From the NCBI GenBank assembly GCA_965246855.1, contig CBDFFP010000005.1, positions 372,001-436,000 on the forward strand: DNA of 64,000 nt, written 5' to 3'. The stretch's first letter is position 1, and each line of letters starts with the position of its first letter. Shown in pieces: positions 32,776 through 41,882 of this stretch. The translations under genes were made by a program, and so were the position numbers. This DNA is from UBA1952 sp965246855 (lineage in GTDB: Bacteria > Bacteroidota > Bacteroidia > Chitinophagales > Chitinophagaceae). The notes under the pieces were generated by a model. It had not been told where the DNA came from. It searched no databases and saw only the letters and a list, made by a program, of their open reading frames with translations.

Positions 32776-34242
32776 CTATTTATTTGTCTTTTCATCAATA
32801 TAGGTTGCTTGTTGGTGTCCATATTGTTGACCTAAGGTTTCAAAAAACAAGTTTGGCTTTTTGCCCATTTCCATCATCCCCCCTCTAAAACTACCACTTG
32901 CAGCGTTACCCATCATGTTCCCTGCCGTTGATATAAGTATACCTTTTGCTGTCGGAGTTGTAAAAATTGGACTAGTTCTTTTTCCTATACTACTCCAGCT
33001 CAAATTCACGAAGGAGCCGGGTAAAGTAGAGACAAAGGGATTTCCAATTGCAAAAGCAGAACCCGTTTGCATCCAATTGATGTTTTCTACTCCCTTATGA
33101 GTCCCTTGTGCTAAAACATCTGACATCGCAGAGGCAATTCTAGTTCTAAATAAGAAAGAACCTACTTTAGGAATTCCGACATCAGAAGCTGACCAAGCCC
33201 ATCTTCCTGCTTGTGCCATTAAGCCTACCGCACCTGACTCCACAGCAGCAACACCCAAGAGCGGCGCAGCCAATGCAGCGCCCCAACCCATAACCGCTTT
33301 TTCCGCCAAACCCGCCTTGTCTCTGCCTGCATCGTTACGGCCTACATTCTCACTACTCGCCGTTCCAATATCCATCGTCCCACTGCCTCCAAATGTGTTG
33401 CCATTCTGAGCAGTAGCTTCCGCTTGCGCTTCTTTCGCCCTTTTCTTAACCAGCCACTCCGGTGCTTTGGCCTTCACCCCTATCTGATTTAAATCTGCCG
33501 TCGTTCCCGAACCCGGCATGCCCGCCTGATGCCCACTCTTCGTTATTGTCCCTATTGGGTCATCGCCTTTTACGTCGTTCTTCCATATCGGGCTGCGGTC
33601 TAACACAGAATATGGGCTTTGGCTTGGATCCACTACTGGGTCACAGTTCCAGCGCCCGGCAATTCTTGGATCGTATTCCCAATACGGCGCCGTGTAGTGG
33701 TTGCCCTTGCCACTTACCTCATTCACCTTCTCCTGCGTGTTATACCCAAACCTGTAATTATCCTCTTCTTCGCACGACATCACCACCCGCGTGTACCAAC
33801 CCACCTTCAACTCCTCCATCCGTACGTTCCGCAAATCTATCCCCTTATCCACAAATACACCACTCCCGCCTCCCCGACGCGCAAAACGCCACTCCACATA
33901 CGTCCGACCCTTACTCGCTACACGCTCCCGGTCCACCGGGATGTCCAACACCTGTTCCCCATTGCCCTCCACATTCCGCCAGTCCAAAGCCGTCTCATAA
34001 TCCGAACCACCCGAACTCCGGTACTGACGCACCCGTACCTGGGCCACCACATCCTCCTCCAAACTATTCCCCAGCCCACTCATCCGGTACTTCAACTGCA
34101 CCGACTGCCGGTCGCCTACACTGTCCAGCGGCACGCCCAAAAACACCCGGTACCCATCCACCGGTTCCCCACCCAAATCCAACTTATACCCCACCGTAGA
34201 GCCTACCCCCCTGCTGTTGGAATAGGAAGAAAGAAGAAGCAT
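32776..34242 (-). CDS. Orphan RHS C-terminal cassette with hydrophobic tip
   Basis: A 488-residue frame without signal peptide. Residues 10-200 repeat the end of the RHS core (VGSTVGYKLDLGGEPVDGYR, then YRFGYNTQEKVNEVSGKGNH and WEYDPRIAGRWNCDP). The tip (about 205-488) is unrelated to other tips: a Gln/Ala-rich linker, two hydrophobic Ala/Gly stretches (WGAALAAPLLGVAAVESGAV) and a polar end. It has no HExxH. It may act on membranes. The start is taken from the frame and is probably not used, since the cassette lacks an export signal. Confidence 0.7.
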   Translation of the reverse strand: MLLLSSYSNSRGVGSTVGYKLDLGGEPVDGYRVFLGVPLDSVGDRQSVQLKYRMSGLGNSLEEDVVAQVRVRQYRSSGGSDYETALDWRNVEGNGEQVLDIPVDRERVASKGRTYVEWRFARRGGGSGVFVDKGIDLRNVRMEELKVGWYTRVVMSCEEEDNYRFGYNTQEKVNEVSGKGNHYTAPYWEYDPRIAGRWNCDPVVDPSQSPYSVLDRSPIWKNDVKGDDPIGTITKSGHQAGMPGSGTTADLNQIGVKAKAPEWLVKKRAKEAQAEATAQNGNTFGGSGTMDIGTASSENVGRNDAGRDKAGLAEKAVMGWGAALAAPLLGVAAVESGAVGLMAQAGRWAWSASDVGIPKVGSFLFRTRIASAMSDVLAQGTHKGVENINWMQTGSAFAIGNPFVSTLPGSFVNLSWSSIGKRTSPIFTTPTAKGILISTAGNMMGNAASGSFRGGMMEMGKKPNLFFETLGQQYGHQQATYIDEKTNK

Positions 34243-34270
34243 TTTGTTAGTGAATGTAAATGTTTTTAAG

Positions 34271-34326
34271 GAGAAGAAGGCAGAAGCCTTTGTCTAGCCG
34301 AATGACCGCTACGGCTAGCGGGGGTT
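34271..34326. repeat. RHS border element with CTAGCCG/CGGCTAG palindrome
   Basis: A stretch of about 50 bases, AGCCTTTGTCTAGCCGAATG followed by ACCGCTACGGCTAGCGGG, recurs at 29435, 31383 (left half) and 39590 (diverged), always at the edge of an RHS segment or of the duplicated block. The perfect 7-bp arms CTAGCCG (34294) and CGGCTAG (34312) can form a hairpin. It may be a recombination joint. Confidence 0.6.
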
Positions 34327-34750
34327 ATTCTGCTCTGCTTCTTCTCCAGTCAAGGAGTACAATAGACAACACTTTGCTTTTTACTTCACAACTAAAATTA
34401 TTATCCACTAAAAAATCAAAAACTCTATACATCTCTTCTACAGTGTTAGTCGTACCTAAAAACTCGTTTCTACGATTTGTAGTTCTAGGACACCAGCGTT
34501 CTACTAGAAAGATAGTTTTACCATGTTCCAGATTACCACTAAACTCATATAAATAGATAACAGAATCTCTTTTTTTTCTCGCTGCTAGTTTGTGGACGTA
34601 AAATGTATAACCCCCATCTTCAACACTATCCTTTATATATCCATATTGTTTTAGATATTGGTACGCCGCTTGCCTAGCTCTATTAGGTACTTGCCCATGC
34701 ACCAACACGGGAAATATAGTCATTAATAATAACAAGCGGTATAGTAGCAT
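34325..34750 (-). CDS. Secreted protein, probable immunity factor of the mini-RHS protein
   Basis: A 141-residue protein with a signal peptide (MLLYRLLLLMTIFPVLVHGQ). The mature part is AT-rich and unlike known families (YIKDSVEDGGYTFYVHKLAA). It overlaps the stop of the mini-RHS gene by one base, so the two are coupled. Position, size and export to the periplasm fit an immunity protein against the metalloprotease-like tip (HEGTH) just upstream. Confidence 0.7.
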   Translation of the reverse strand: MLLYRLLLLMTIFPVLVHGQVPNRARQAAYQYLKQYGYIKDSVEDGGYTFYVHKLAARKKRDSVIYLYEFSGNLEHGKTIFLVERWCPRTTNRRNEFLGTTNTVEEMYRVFDFLVDNNFSCEVKSKVLSIVLLDWRRSRAE

Positions 34751-37700
34751 TATTTCTTTTCTAGTTGTTCATAGTGCTGACGCTCATTCTTGTTGGGCAA
34801 ATCCTCTATTTTGGATTTGTCTATACTATCTCTAAAACCTTGTGATTTTTCATCGGTAGTATGTGTCCCTTCATGAGTAAATTGAGCGCCCACCATATCA
34901 TCCGTGCTCTTCTCGGCAGCATTCACTTTATAGCCATCTCTATCAAAAGAACCCTTCTGCTCCCTTACATGCTCAATACTTTTTTCGTAAACTGTAACCT
35001 TATATCTGGTTAACTCCTTGTCTTTGGTTAAATATCTTTCAGCAGCACCTAACATTAATTTGTTAGTTGGCGTTGGATTATCCTCCCTCTTACCTGTTTT
35101 AGGGTCGTAATATTGAATCTTGTCGTGATCAATATGCAAATCAACATTGTGCTTCACTTTTATCATGTCGCGCAAAACACTGCTGCCGATCTCTGTTTTA
35201 GACATTAGTTGAATGCCTGTTCGCGTGTCTTTATCAGCATATTTAGTCAACACTATTTCACCATTTTTAACGTAGGCTGCTAAGTGGCCTTGTGGGTCTG
35301 TAATACGTTTCCCATCTGGATCTATGTATCTAATAGGATTATTACCAGCAAAGTTATAAGGAGAAAGCATTGGATACTTCGCCGCTAGTGGATCCAAACT
35401 CATCCACCGTCCCAGCCTGCTATCATACATCCGTGCCCCGAAGTCCAGCGAGTTGCCTTTTCCTTTTACCTCATTGTCCTTCTCTTTGCCATTGAACCCA
35501 TACCTATAATTATCCTCCTCCTCACACGAGTACACCGTCTTCGTGTACCAGCCCCACTTCTTCTCCTCCGCCTTGATGTTCCTAAGGTCTATCTTCTTAT
35601 CCCCAAAAGTACCACTCCCGCCACCACGCTTCGCAAAACGCCACTCCACATACGTCCGCCCTCCTTGTCCCACTCTTTCCCGGTCTATCGGGATGTTCAA
35701 CTGCTGTTCTTCCCCTTCCACATTCTGCCAGTCTAAGAGCGCATAATAAGACGCTCCGCCCCCCTCGTAATACTGACGCACCCGAACCTGCGCCACCACA
35801 TCCTCCTCCTGCTGGCTCCCTAACCCGCTCATCCGGTACTTTAACCCCAACACCTCCCCATCCCCAACACTGTCCAGCGGCACCCCCAAAAACACCCGGT
35901 ACCCATCCACCGGTTCCCCACCCAAATCCAATTTATACCCCACCGTAGAGCCTACGCCCCCGCTGTCCAAATCTACTTCCACATCATAAGCTTCCACCAC
36001 CGGATCACTGCTCCCACGCTCCCGGCTGTGATACACCTGCAACGCCTCTTTGGAAAAAGATGACGCACCCGCCATCAACCCCAACGAGTCTTCACTACCC
36101 CCCTCTGTCCCATAACGACGCGCAAGGGCCCGTACCTTTTTGCCGCTGTTCCCACTCGCGTCCTTCGTGTCTGCCAGATATTCCCACCACCCCCGCTCCA
36201 GCCATACCTGCCAGCTCACCGGAACGCAACGCTTCACGCTGTCTCCATAACTGCGACCCACCATCGGCATCCCAAACGGATGATAGTCCGTAGCCGAAGA
36301 CACCTGCGCCAACAAGGCGGGCATATAAGAACTCACCGGCAGACCACCGTTCCCGATCACGGTTTTCCGACCCCAAAATCCTATCTGGTCCAGCACCGTG
36401 GCCCGAACATTGCCCAAATGATCACTCAACTCGTAGTGCCGGTGGCCCAACAAATGGCGGCGGGTGAACGTGTCTCCGCTTTGCCACACCTTGCTCTGGC
36501 CCAGCGTTCCATTGTAGTTGTTCCCCACAAACACATCCTCCCCCACACGGCTATACCAGCCCCGGGGCTGCACCAGCCGGTTGGGCGCATACGCTCCCGA
36601 CACCGGGCGAGGCTCGTACCCAACTGCCGTGGGCAGATACTTCTGCATCCCTAAACGACTGCTCCCGTACAGGTGATGCTCGGAGAGGAACACTCTATCG
36701 CGAAAAAGCACCTGCTGCTCGGCGTACCACGCGTCCAGCCAGCCCGAACGGCCAAACTCCTTGGCAAACGCATCCCGCAACACCTCGCCCTGACCCGCGC
36801 CCTTGGCCAGGGATATCACCTTGTCCACATCTGCTCCTAACACGGTCTCCACCAAAGCCTCGTCTTCTACCTCTAAAGGAAACGTCCCCTGCCTGGACAA
36901 CGCGCTAAGCAAAACCCCATTGTTCTCAAAAGGCCCTGTCACTGTTGCCGCGTCCAAAAGACCCCCATCCCGCAAGTCGTAGCGGTGGGCGATGTAGATG
37001 TCTGCGTCCTTGCCCAACTGCTCATACACCCGGCCCGACCACGGCAAGTCCTTTATAAAATCCACATGGCTGTTGCCCCGACCATAGGCCGACACCAAGG
37101 CCGAACGTACCGTATCGGGAAGCACCCCGCGCTGCTGAACCAGCAGCTCCGACAAGCCTTTTGTGATCCCGTAGCGTTCTTCCCAACCTAAATTATTAAA
37201 AGCGGAGAGCACCGCCGTGTCTCCCGGAAAACCCGCCACCGCAGAATCACTTACCCCCAGCTGGCTGCAAAACCACCGGAACACGTCCCCTTCCGATCCA
37301 TCCGCCTCCCGAACTGCTAGCAACACCGCTTGCTGCCAGGGCCGCATCCCAACACTCAAAAATACCGGCTCCAGATAGGTAGATAACGACGCCCCATACA
37401 CCTCCTTGCCTACCACCGCTTCCCCCTCACCGGCAATGGTCTTACCCCCCAAGGCATACCCCACCACATCGGGCATCGTCTGCACAAAGGTGCGCAACTG
37501 TCCCTGGTCCAGCTTGCTTACCAAGCTCCCAACCGCCTCTCTGTCCCGCACATAATCGGCCAACTGCGGCAAGCCCACCAACAGCACCGCCAGATTAGCA
37601 GTGGTGTCGGAATGGTACGCCTTTACCAACCGCCGCGACACGCCCTTGACCCAATCCAGGGGCGGGGCAATGTCCCCCCCCATAACCGTTCTTACCGGCG

Positions 37701-38457
37701 TGGCCATCATGTCCTCTATGGTCAAACGACTCACGTCGTACTCCTTCCGGTCTTCATACACCGCCAGAGGATTACCCGCCGCATCCCGCACATACACCGT
37801 CTTGGAAATCACCAGACTGTCCGGCGACGGACGACGCTCATAGGTCTTGCTCACCCGGTTGCCCAACCCGTCATAATCAAACGACAAGCTGCTGCCGTCG
37901 GCCTTGCTCATCCCCTCTACCTTCCCGAAACGGTTCCAGCTTACGCTGCTCACCCCGCCCAATACGTCTTTGGTCAACTGACCGTTCAAATCGTAGGTGT
38001 AGAGGGCTAGGTTGGTGTCGCCTACGTTGTATGGGATATCGGTCTGGTAAGCTGTGGTGGAGCTGTAGTCCTGCACATTGCGAAGCCGATTCTTACCCGC
38101 ATCATAGAAGTAGGCCAGCCCATCGGGTGAGGTGCTCGCAGACACAATCCGGTTGTCCGCATCGTAGGTATAGCTCTGGAAAAGCTGGTCGGCCATGCCC
38201 CGGTTGTAGGCTGCTAGTAGCACCTTGCCGCTGTAGAGGTCGTACTCGTAATCCACCCGCTTCATGCGCAGCTCCGCGCGCACAATCGTCCGCAGGTCGT
38301 GAACCAACGTTTTTACATTGCCCGATACGTCGTAGGAGTAATGCAGCGCGCTTAGGGCAGGAGACACGAAGCCTGATAAGAAGCAACAAAGCCACACAAA
38401 AACAGGAACGGCTTTGCTTGCCGCTCCTGCCCTTCTGTATTTTCTGCTGCTGTTCAT
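34750..38457 (-). CDS. Secreted 'mini-RHS' protein with HEGTH metalloprotease-like tip
   Basis: A 1235-residue protein. A signal-like N-terminus (MNSSRKYRRAGAASKAVPVF, then VWLCCFLSGFVSPALS) is joined directly to the RHS core at SALHYSYDVSGN. YD-repeats, the 355-residue insert, DHLGNVRATVLD, the second insert and NGKEKDNEVKGKGNSLDFG-type ending with LGRWMSLDPL follow. Relative to the 3459-aa protein about 600 bases are deleted between SPDGL and AYFYDAG. The tip (about 1020-1235) has HEGTH at 1195-1199, a zincin motif. An immunity candidate overlaps its stop. Confidence 0.85.
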   Translation of the reverse strand: MNSSRKYRRAGAASKAVPVFVWLCCFLSGFVSPALSALHYSYDVSGNVKTLVHDLRTIVRAELRMKRVDYEYDLYSGKVLLAAYNRGMADQLFQSYTYDADNRIVSASTSPDGLAYFYDAGKNRLRNVQDYSSTTAYQTDIPYNVGDTNLALYTYDLNGQLTKDVLGGVSSVSWNRFGKVEGMSKADGSSLSFDYDGLGNRVSKTYERRPSPDSLVISKTVYVRDAAGNPLAVYEDRKEYDVSRLTIEDMMATPVRTVMGGDIAPPLDWVKGVSRRLVKAYHSDTTANLAVLLVGLPQLADYVRDREAVGSLVSKLDQGQLRTFVQTMPDVVGYALGGKTIAGEGEAVVGKEVYGASLSTYLEPVFLSVGMRPWQQAVLLAVREADGSEGDVFRWFCSQLGVSDSAVAGFPGDTAVLSAFNNLGWEERYGITKGLSELLVQQRGVLPDTVRSALVSAYGRGNSHVDFIKDLPWSGRVYEQLGKDADIYIAHRYDLRDGGLLDAATVTGPFENNGVLLSALSRQGTFPLEVEDEALVETVLGADVDKVISLAKGAGQGEVLRDAFAKEFGRSGWLDAWYAEQQVLFRDRVFLSEHHLYGSSRLGMQKYLPTAVGYEPRPVSGAYAPNRLVQPRGWYSRVGEDVFVGNNYNGTLGQSKVWQSGDTFTRRHLLGHRHYELSDHLGNVRATVLDQIGFWGRKTVIGNGGLPVSSYMPALLAQVSSATDYHPFGMPMVGRSYGDSVKRCVPVSWQVWLERGWWEYLADTKDASGNSGKKVRALARRYGTEGGSEDSLGLMAGASSFSKEALQVYHSRERGSSDPVVEAYDVEVDLDSGGVGSTVGYKLDLGGEPVDGYRVFLGVPLDSVGDGEVLGLKYRMSGLGSQQEEDVVAQVRVRQYYEGGGASYYALLDWQNVEGEEQQLNIPIDRERVGQGGRTYVEWRFAKRGGGSGTFGDKKIDLRNIKAEEKKWGWYTKTVYSCEEEDNYRYGFNGKEKDNEVKGKGNSLDFGARMYDSRLGRWMSLDPLAAKYPMLSPYNFAGNNPIRYIDPDGKRITDPQGHLAAYVKNGEIVLTKYADKDTRTGIQLMSKTEIGSSVLRDMIKVKHNVDLHIDHDKIQYYDPKTGKREDNPTPTNKLMLGAAERYLTKDKELTRYKVTVYEKSIEHVREQKGSFDRDGYKVNAAEKSTDDMVGAQFTHEGTHTTDEKSQGFRDSIDKSKIEDLPNKNERQHYEQLEKK

Positions 38458-38503
38458 GAAGCTGTTTAGCCGCCCAAATTAAGACGCAGAACCCTAATAA
38501 CTA

Positions 38504-39163
38504 TCAGGCTGTAATCGTTGCCATCACCGGCGCGCTCCATGGGCCGGTTTGGTTGCGCGTGTTGGTCCAGCGCAGAATGTACCAGACTGATTTACCTGCA
38601 TCCGTACCGTCAAATGTAGCAATGTAAGGCGACTCAGAATCAACGGCCAGAAAGCGGTACTGCTTCACGTCTGCCGGGGCCGTAGCGCCTATAAAATACC
38701 AAATCTCGCAGCCCCGCACCCCCACGGGCCGGGCACGGCTGTTGGGCGTAGCTACATCCCAAAACTCTATCAGGTGTTGCAGCCGAATAGCCGTGCCTAT
38801 TTTGGCGATGGGCTGGGTGGAAGGCACAGGTGCAGAGGTACGGGTGGCGGGCTTCTTCAGGTTCAGGGTGTTGCGGTCTATATCAGTCAGAATAGAATCG
38901 GCCAGCCCGCTGTACACGTCGCGCAGTTCGGTTTCCAAAGCATCATGAGCCGTGTTGCGGGCCGAGATATCGTTTTTAGTGCGGGTTTCTTTTACACTGG
39001 CTTTGTTGTAAGCCGTCGTGTAGGTGCTCAATAAAGTGTTGAGGGTGGTTTGCCGGGCAGTGGTGATGCCGAAGCGGGTGGCGTTGGCAATTAGGTAAGC
39101 GATCACCGCTTTTACGTAGATGAAGAAAAGATCTTCTTTGGATGGGAAAATGCCGTTGGCCAT
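38504..39163 (-). CDS. Conserved duplicated protein, copy 2
   Basis: A 219-residue protein from the ATG at 39163, nearly identical to the gene at 30272 at protein and DNA level (single amino-acid change seen). Same helical N-terminus, linker and fibronectin-III-like end (WTNTRNQTGPWSAPVMATIT). It lies 46 bases behind the mini-RHS start, on the same strand, so mini-RHS and this gene may be co-transcribed from the tandem-repeat region. Role unknown. Confidence 0.75.
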   Translation of the reverse strand: MANGIFPSKEDLFFIYVKAVIAYLIANATRFGITTARQTTLNTLLSTYTTAYNKASVKETRTKNDISARNTAHDALETELRDVYSGLADSILTDIDRNTLNLKKPATRTSAPVPSTQPIAKIGTAIRLQHLIEFWDVATPNSRARPVGVRGCEIWYFIGATAPADVKQYRFLAVDSESPYIATFDGTDAGKSVWYILRWTNTRNQTGPWSAPVMATITA

Positions 39164-39202
39164 GATTGAAAGGAAATTTAAGAGGGTGGAAAAGATTTTT
39201 AG

Positions 39203-39433
39203 AAGCCTCGTAAGAGTGTGACGAGGCTTCGGGAAGGTTTGATGAGGCTTCGTGAGAGTGTTAGCAGGCCTCGTGAGAGAATGACGAAGCCTCGTGAAAG
39301 TGTGACGAGGCTTCGTGAGACTTTGACGAAGGGTAGTAAGAGTTTGACGAAGGGTAGTAAGAGTTTGACGAAGACTCGTAAGAGTGTTAGCAGGCTTCGT
39401 AAGAGTTTGGCTAAGACTCGTGAAGATTAGAGC
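39203..39433. repeat. 11 exact 21-bp tandem units upstream of copy 2
   Basis: Units start every 21 bases from 39203 to 39413. The first eight have the same order and sequence as in the array at 30971; the last three (AAGACTCGTAAGAGTGTTAGC, AGGCTTCGTAAGAGTTTGGCT, AAGACTCGTGAAGATTAGAGC) differ. The array was therefore copied with the gene and then changed at one end. Region 39434-39628 beyond holds a stem-loop (CCCCGC/GCGGGG near 39560) and a diverged border element, but no gene. Confidence 0.9.
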
Positions 39434-39628
39434 AGGCGGTGGTTTGGCGTAATGCTGCCCTTTGGTGGATATTCTCATCTTTTGGAAAAGTGCTTGTAGA
39501 GAAGATGAAACGGAAGGGGCTGTCGCTTTCGTATGGGAATGGAAATATTTTCTCAAAACCCCGCTTAACGGCGGGGCTTGGCTCATATTTGAGACGGAGA
39601 CGGGAGTTTTCGCATAGCCCTAAGACCG

Positions 39629-40288
39629 CTATGGACACTTCCGACAGTATTTGCGCTCTCTATATACCTTGTTTGCCACGTACTTACCATTTGAGAAGTG
39701 TATTTTAAAAACAGAGTATTTGCGTCTGTGCTTCATGAGTTCTATTTTTTGAGGCGTCATGCAATAATAAAGGAGACCTAAATACTCAATCATACTACTA
39801 TCAGAAAGGATCTTCCTATGATAATAGAAATCCGAAATAAGCGGCGGTGTAAAGAAATTGCCACTGATAAAGAGTATCTGTCTTGTAGTAGAATCATAAC
39901 CGACTAGGAATTTCTGATCATAACTATATGGGGGCATAGCTTGTTCTGAGTTCCGATAACCGCAGCTGTAGGCATCTACTTCCTTGAATACCTCATACAG
40001 GTTATAGGTCTCGTATTTTCTATTTAAGGGGGTAATATCAATTTTAAGGCAGCAACTATCATCAGGTAAAATGCTCAGAAGCATATCGCTATATCCTAAT
40101 AAATACCCTTTTCTGTCCAGACCATAGTGGTAATATTTAATTGCATAGTGTGCTCGCCACAACAATATGTTCTTAGCTGTCTTTTGGTAGATATCTTGAA
40201 TAACCGGAGATTTCAATTCAGCGTAGCACTGGGCTACGCTGAATTGAAATCTAGTCAAAGCTATTATGATAGTTAGCAAATATCTCAT
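39629..40288 (-). CDS. Secreted protein, probable immunity factor of the HELGH cassette
   Basis: A 219-residue protein with a signal peptide (MRYLLTIIIALTRFQFSVAQ) and six or more cysteines in the mature part (CYAEL, CCLKID, YYCMT, YCRKC). It overlaps the stop of the cassette at 40285 by four bases. It is AT-rich and matches no family that I know. A disulfide-rich periplasmic inhibitor of the upstream metalloprotease-like tip is a reasonable guess. Confidence 0.65.
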   Translation of the reverse strand: MRYLLTIIIALTRFQFSVAQCYAELKSPVIQDIYQKTAKNILLWRAHYAIKYYHYGLDRKGYLLGYSDMLLSILPDDSCCLKIDITPLNRKYETYNLYEVFKEVDAYSCGYRNSEQAMPPYSYDQKFLVGYDSTTRQILFISGNFFTPPLISDFYYHRKILSDSSMIEYLGLLYYCMTPQKIELMKHRRKYSVFKIHFSNGKYVANKVYRERKYCRKCP

Positions 40289-41619
40289 CGCATTCCACCA
40301 CTATTAGCCCTGTTATACACCTGCTGCTCTGCGTCTGCTTTTTTGCCGCTCGGATCATTTGTACCATGACGACCTGGTGACTGCATAGCAGGCCTACTCC
40401 ACATGTAGTCTTTTGCGGTGTTAAAGAGTGCGTTGAAAACATGACCTAATTCGTGGGCTACTGTTCTACCCCCTTCTTTCTTATCACTCCGACTACTAGA
40501 GGTGGCAAATCTTTCGTCTATAGTTACTCGCACACTCTTTACCTCCACGTGTTTTTCTGCTTCTTCATCGCTCATAGGGTAAGGCTCATGAGCCTTTGCA
40601 GCAATTTCAGGAGTATTTTCATTGGCTTTCCGAAATGCGTCCTGCTGGTCACCCATGCGCTGTCTTAATATGCTTCCGCCGGTTATGTTACCGTCTGCAT
40701 CCTTAGTTATGTTGCCAATACCTTTTACGGATGCATCTGGTTTAAAATTAGGCTCCGTTCTCCCATAATGTTCAGAAGTGGGTTCATTTTCATAATTCAT
40801 CCCTCCGGTCTCTCTTGGGTCAGGCATACTACTAGTTGAGGGGGGATTTAAGGGCCCAAAAACGTATGTGACGTCTATAGGCGAAGCATCTACTTTCTCA
40901 AACGCTTCCTTATTAGTCTGCTTGACTGTTTTAAGAAATGACTCCATTTGATCATAATTTTTTGTGTTCACTTTCTCGCCATTTACAATTTTCTTTCCAT
41001 CAGGATCTATAAACACAATAGGGTTGTTTGCTCCAAAATGGTATGCCGACAAACTCGGATACTTCGCTGCCAGCGGATCCAAACTCATCCACCTTCCCAG
41101 TCTTGGGTCAAATATCCGTGCCCCAAAGTCCAGACTATTCCCCTTCCCTTTCACCTCATTGTCTTTCTCTTTGCCATTGAACCCAAATCTGTAATTATCC
41201 TCTTCTTCGCACGAATACACCGTTTTCGTGTACCAACCCACCTTCAACTCCTCCATCCGTACGTTCCGCAAATCTATCCCCTTATCCACAAATACACCAC
41301 TCCCGCCTCCCCGACGCGCAAAACGCCACTCCACATACGTCCGGCCCTTACCCGCTACGCGGTACGAATCCACCGGGATGTCCAAAGTCTGCTCCCCCGC
41401 GCCGTTCACTTCCACCCAGTCCCGCAACACATAATAAGACGCCCCATTCCGCTCGTAATACTGACGTACCCGAACTTGGGTTTGCACCTCCTCGCTGTTG
41501 CCTACAGACATCCGGTACTTCAGCGCCACCGATTCCCATTCATCATCAAAACACAACAAGCTCACAACAGAAGTGGAATGTTGGACTCTTATAAATTCTT
41601 GCGTGATTTTCCTTCGCAC
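40285..41619 (-). CDS. Orphan RHS cassette with HELGH metalloprotease-like tip
   Basis: A 444-residue frame. Residues 28-178 repeat the RHS core end (ALKYRMSVGNSEEVQTQVRV, then NGKEKDNEVKGKGNSLDFGA and LGRWMSLDPLAAKYPSL). The tip (about 180-444) contains VAHELGHVFNALF with HELGH at 389-393, the classic zincin helix, and a C-terminal Asn/Gln-rich end. It has no signal peptide, and its first 25 codons overlap the end of the preceding immunity gene (41546), so it is a silent cassette rather than a separate toxin gene. Confidence 0.75.
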   Translation of the reverse strand: MRRKITQEFIRVQHSTSVVSLLCFDDEWESVALKYRMSVGNSEEVQTQVRVRQYYERNGASYYVLRDWVEVNGAGEQTLDIPVDSYRVAGKGRTYVEWRFARRGGGSGVFVDKGIDLRNVRMEELKVGWYTKTVYSCEEEDNYRFGFNGKEKDNEVKGKGNSLDFGARIFDPRLGRWMSLDPLAAKYPSLSAYHFGANNPIVFIDPDGKKIVNGEKVNTKNYDQMESFLKTVKQTNKEAFEKVDASPIDVTYVFGPLNPPSTSSMPDPRETGGMNYENEPTSEHYGRTEPNFKPDASVKGIGNITKDADGNITGGSILRQRMGDQQDAFRKANENTPEIAAKAHEPYPMSDEEAEKHVEVKSVRVTIDERFATSSSRSDKKEGGRTVAHELGHVFNALFNTAKDYMWSRPAMQSPGRHGTNDPSGKKADAEQQVYNRANSGGMR

Positions 41620-41881
41620 CCTTTGAAAGGCTATCTCCTACAGAGACTTTGTTAAAATCCCTGTTTGCCATAGCAAATACTAAATTTGTAGCCTTTCCAG
41701 CAGAAGTAATTATAGTCAATTCGTAGTTGTCTTTGTGTATATCTTCCTTCTTTTGGATGATGCCATAGGTAGGCTCCCCTATTTTTTGGTTGAGTTCTAC
41801 ATAATTGTTCCTTATGTCGACTGCCCAAAATATAACTACTGAGGCAACGAAAATGAGAATCGGTATGGCGTAAGTCCTCAT
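41546..41881 (-). CDS. Membrane-anchored protein, probable immunity factor of the 41883 cassette
   Basis: A 111-residue protein with an N-terminal membrane helix (MRTYAIPILIFVASVVIFWA) and a soluble domain (GIIQKKEDIHKDNYELTIIT). It begins one base after the stop of the cassette upstream. Its last 20 residues (KSPTFHFCCELVVF) run into the next cassette and look foreign, so its original end may have been cut by the cassette insertion. Confidence 0.55.
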   Translation of the reverse strand: MRTYAIPILIFVASVVIFWAVDIRNNYVELNQKIGEPTYGIIQKKEDIHKDNYELTIITSAGKATNLVFAMANRDFNKVSVGDSLSKGAKENHARIYKSPTFHFCCELVVF

Positions 41882-41882
41882 T

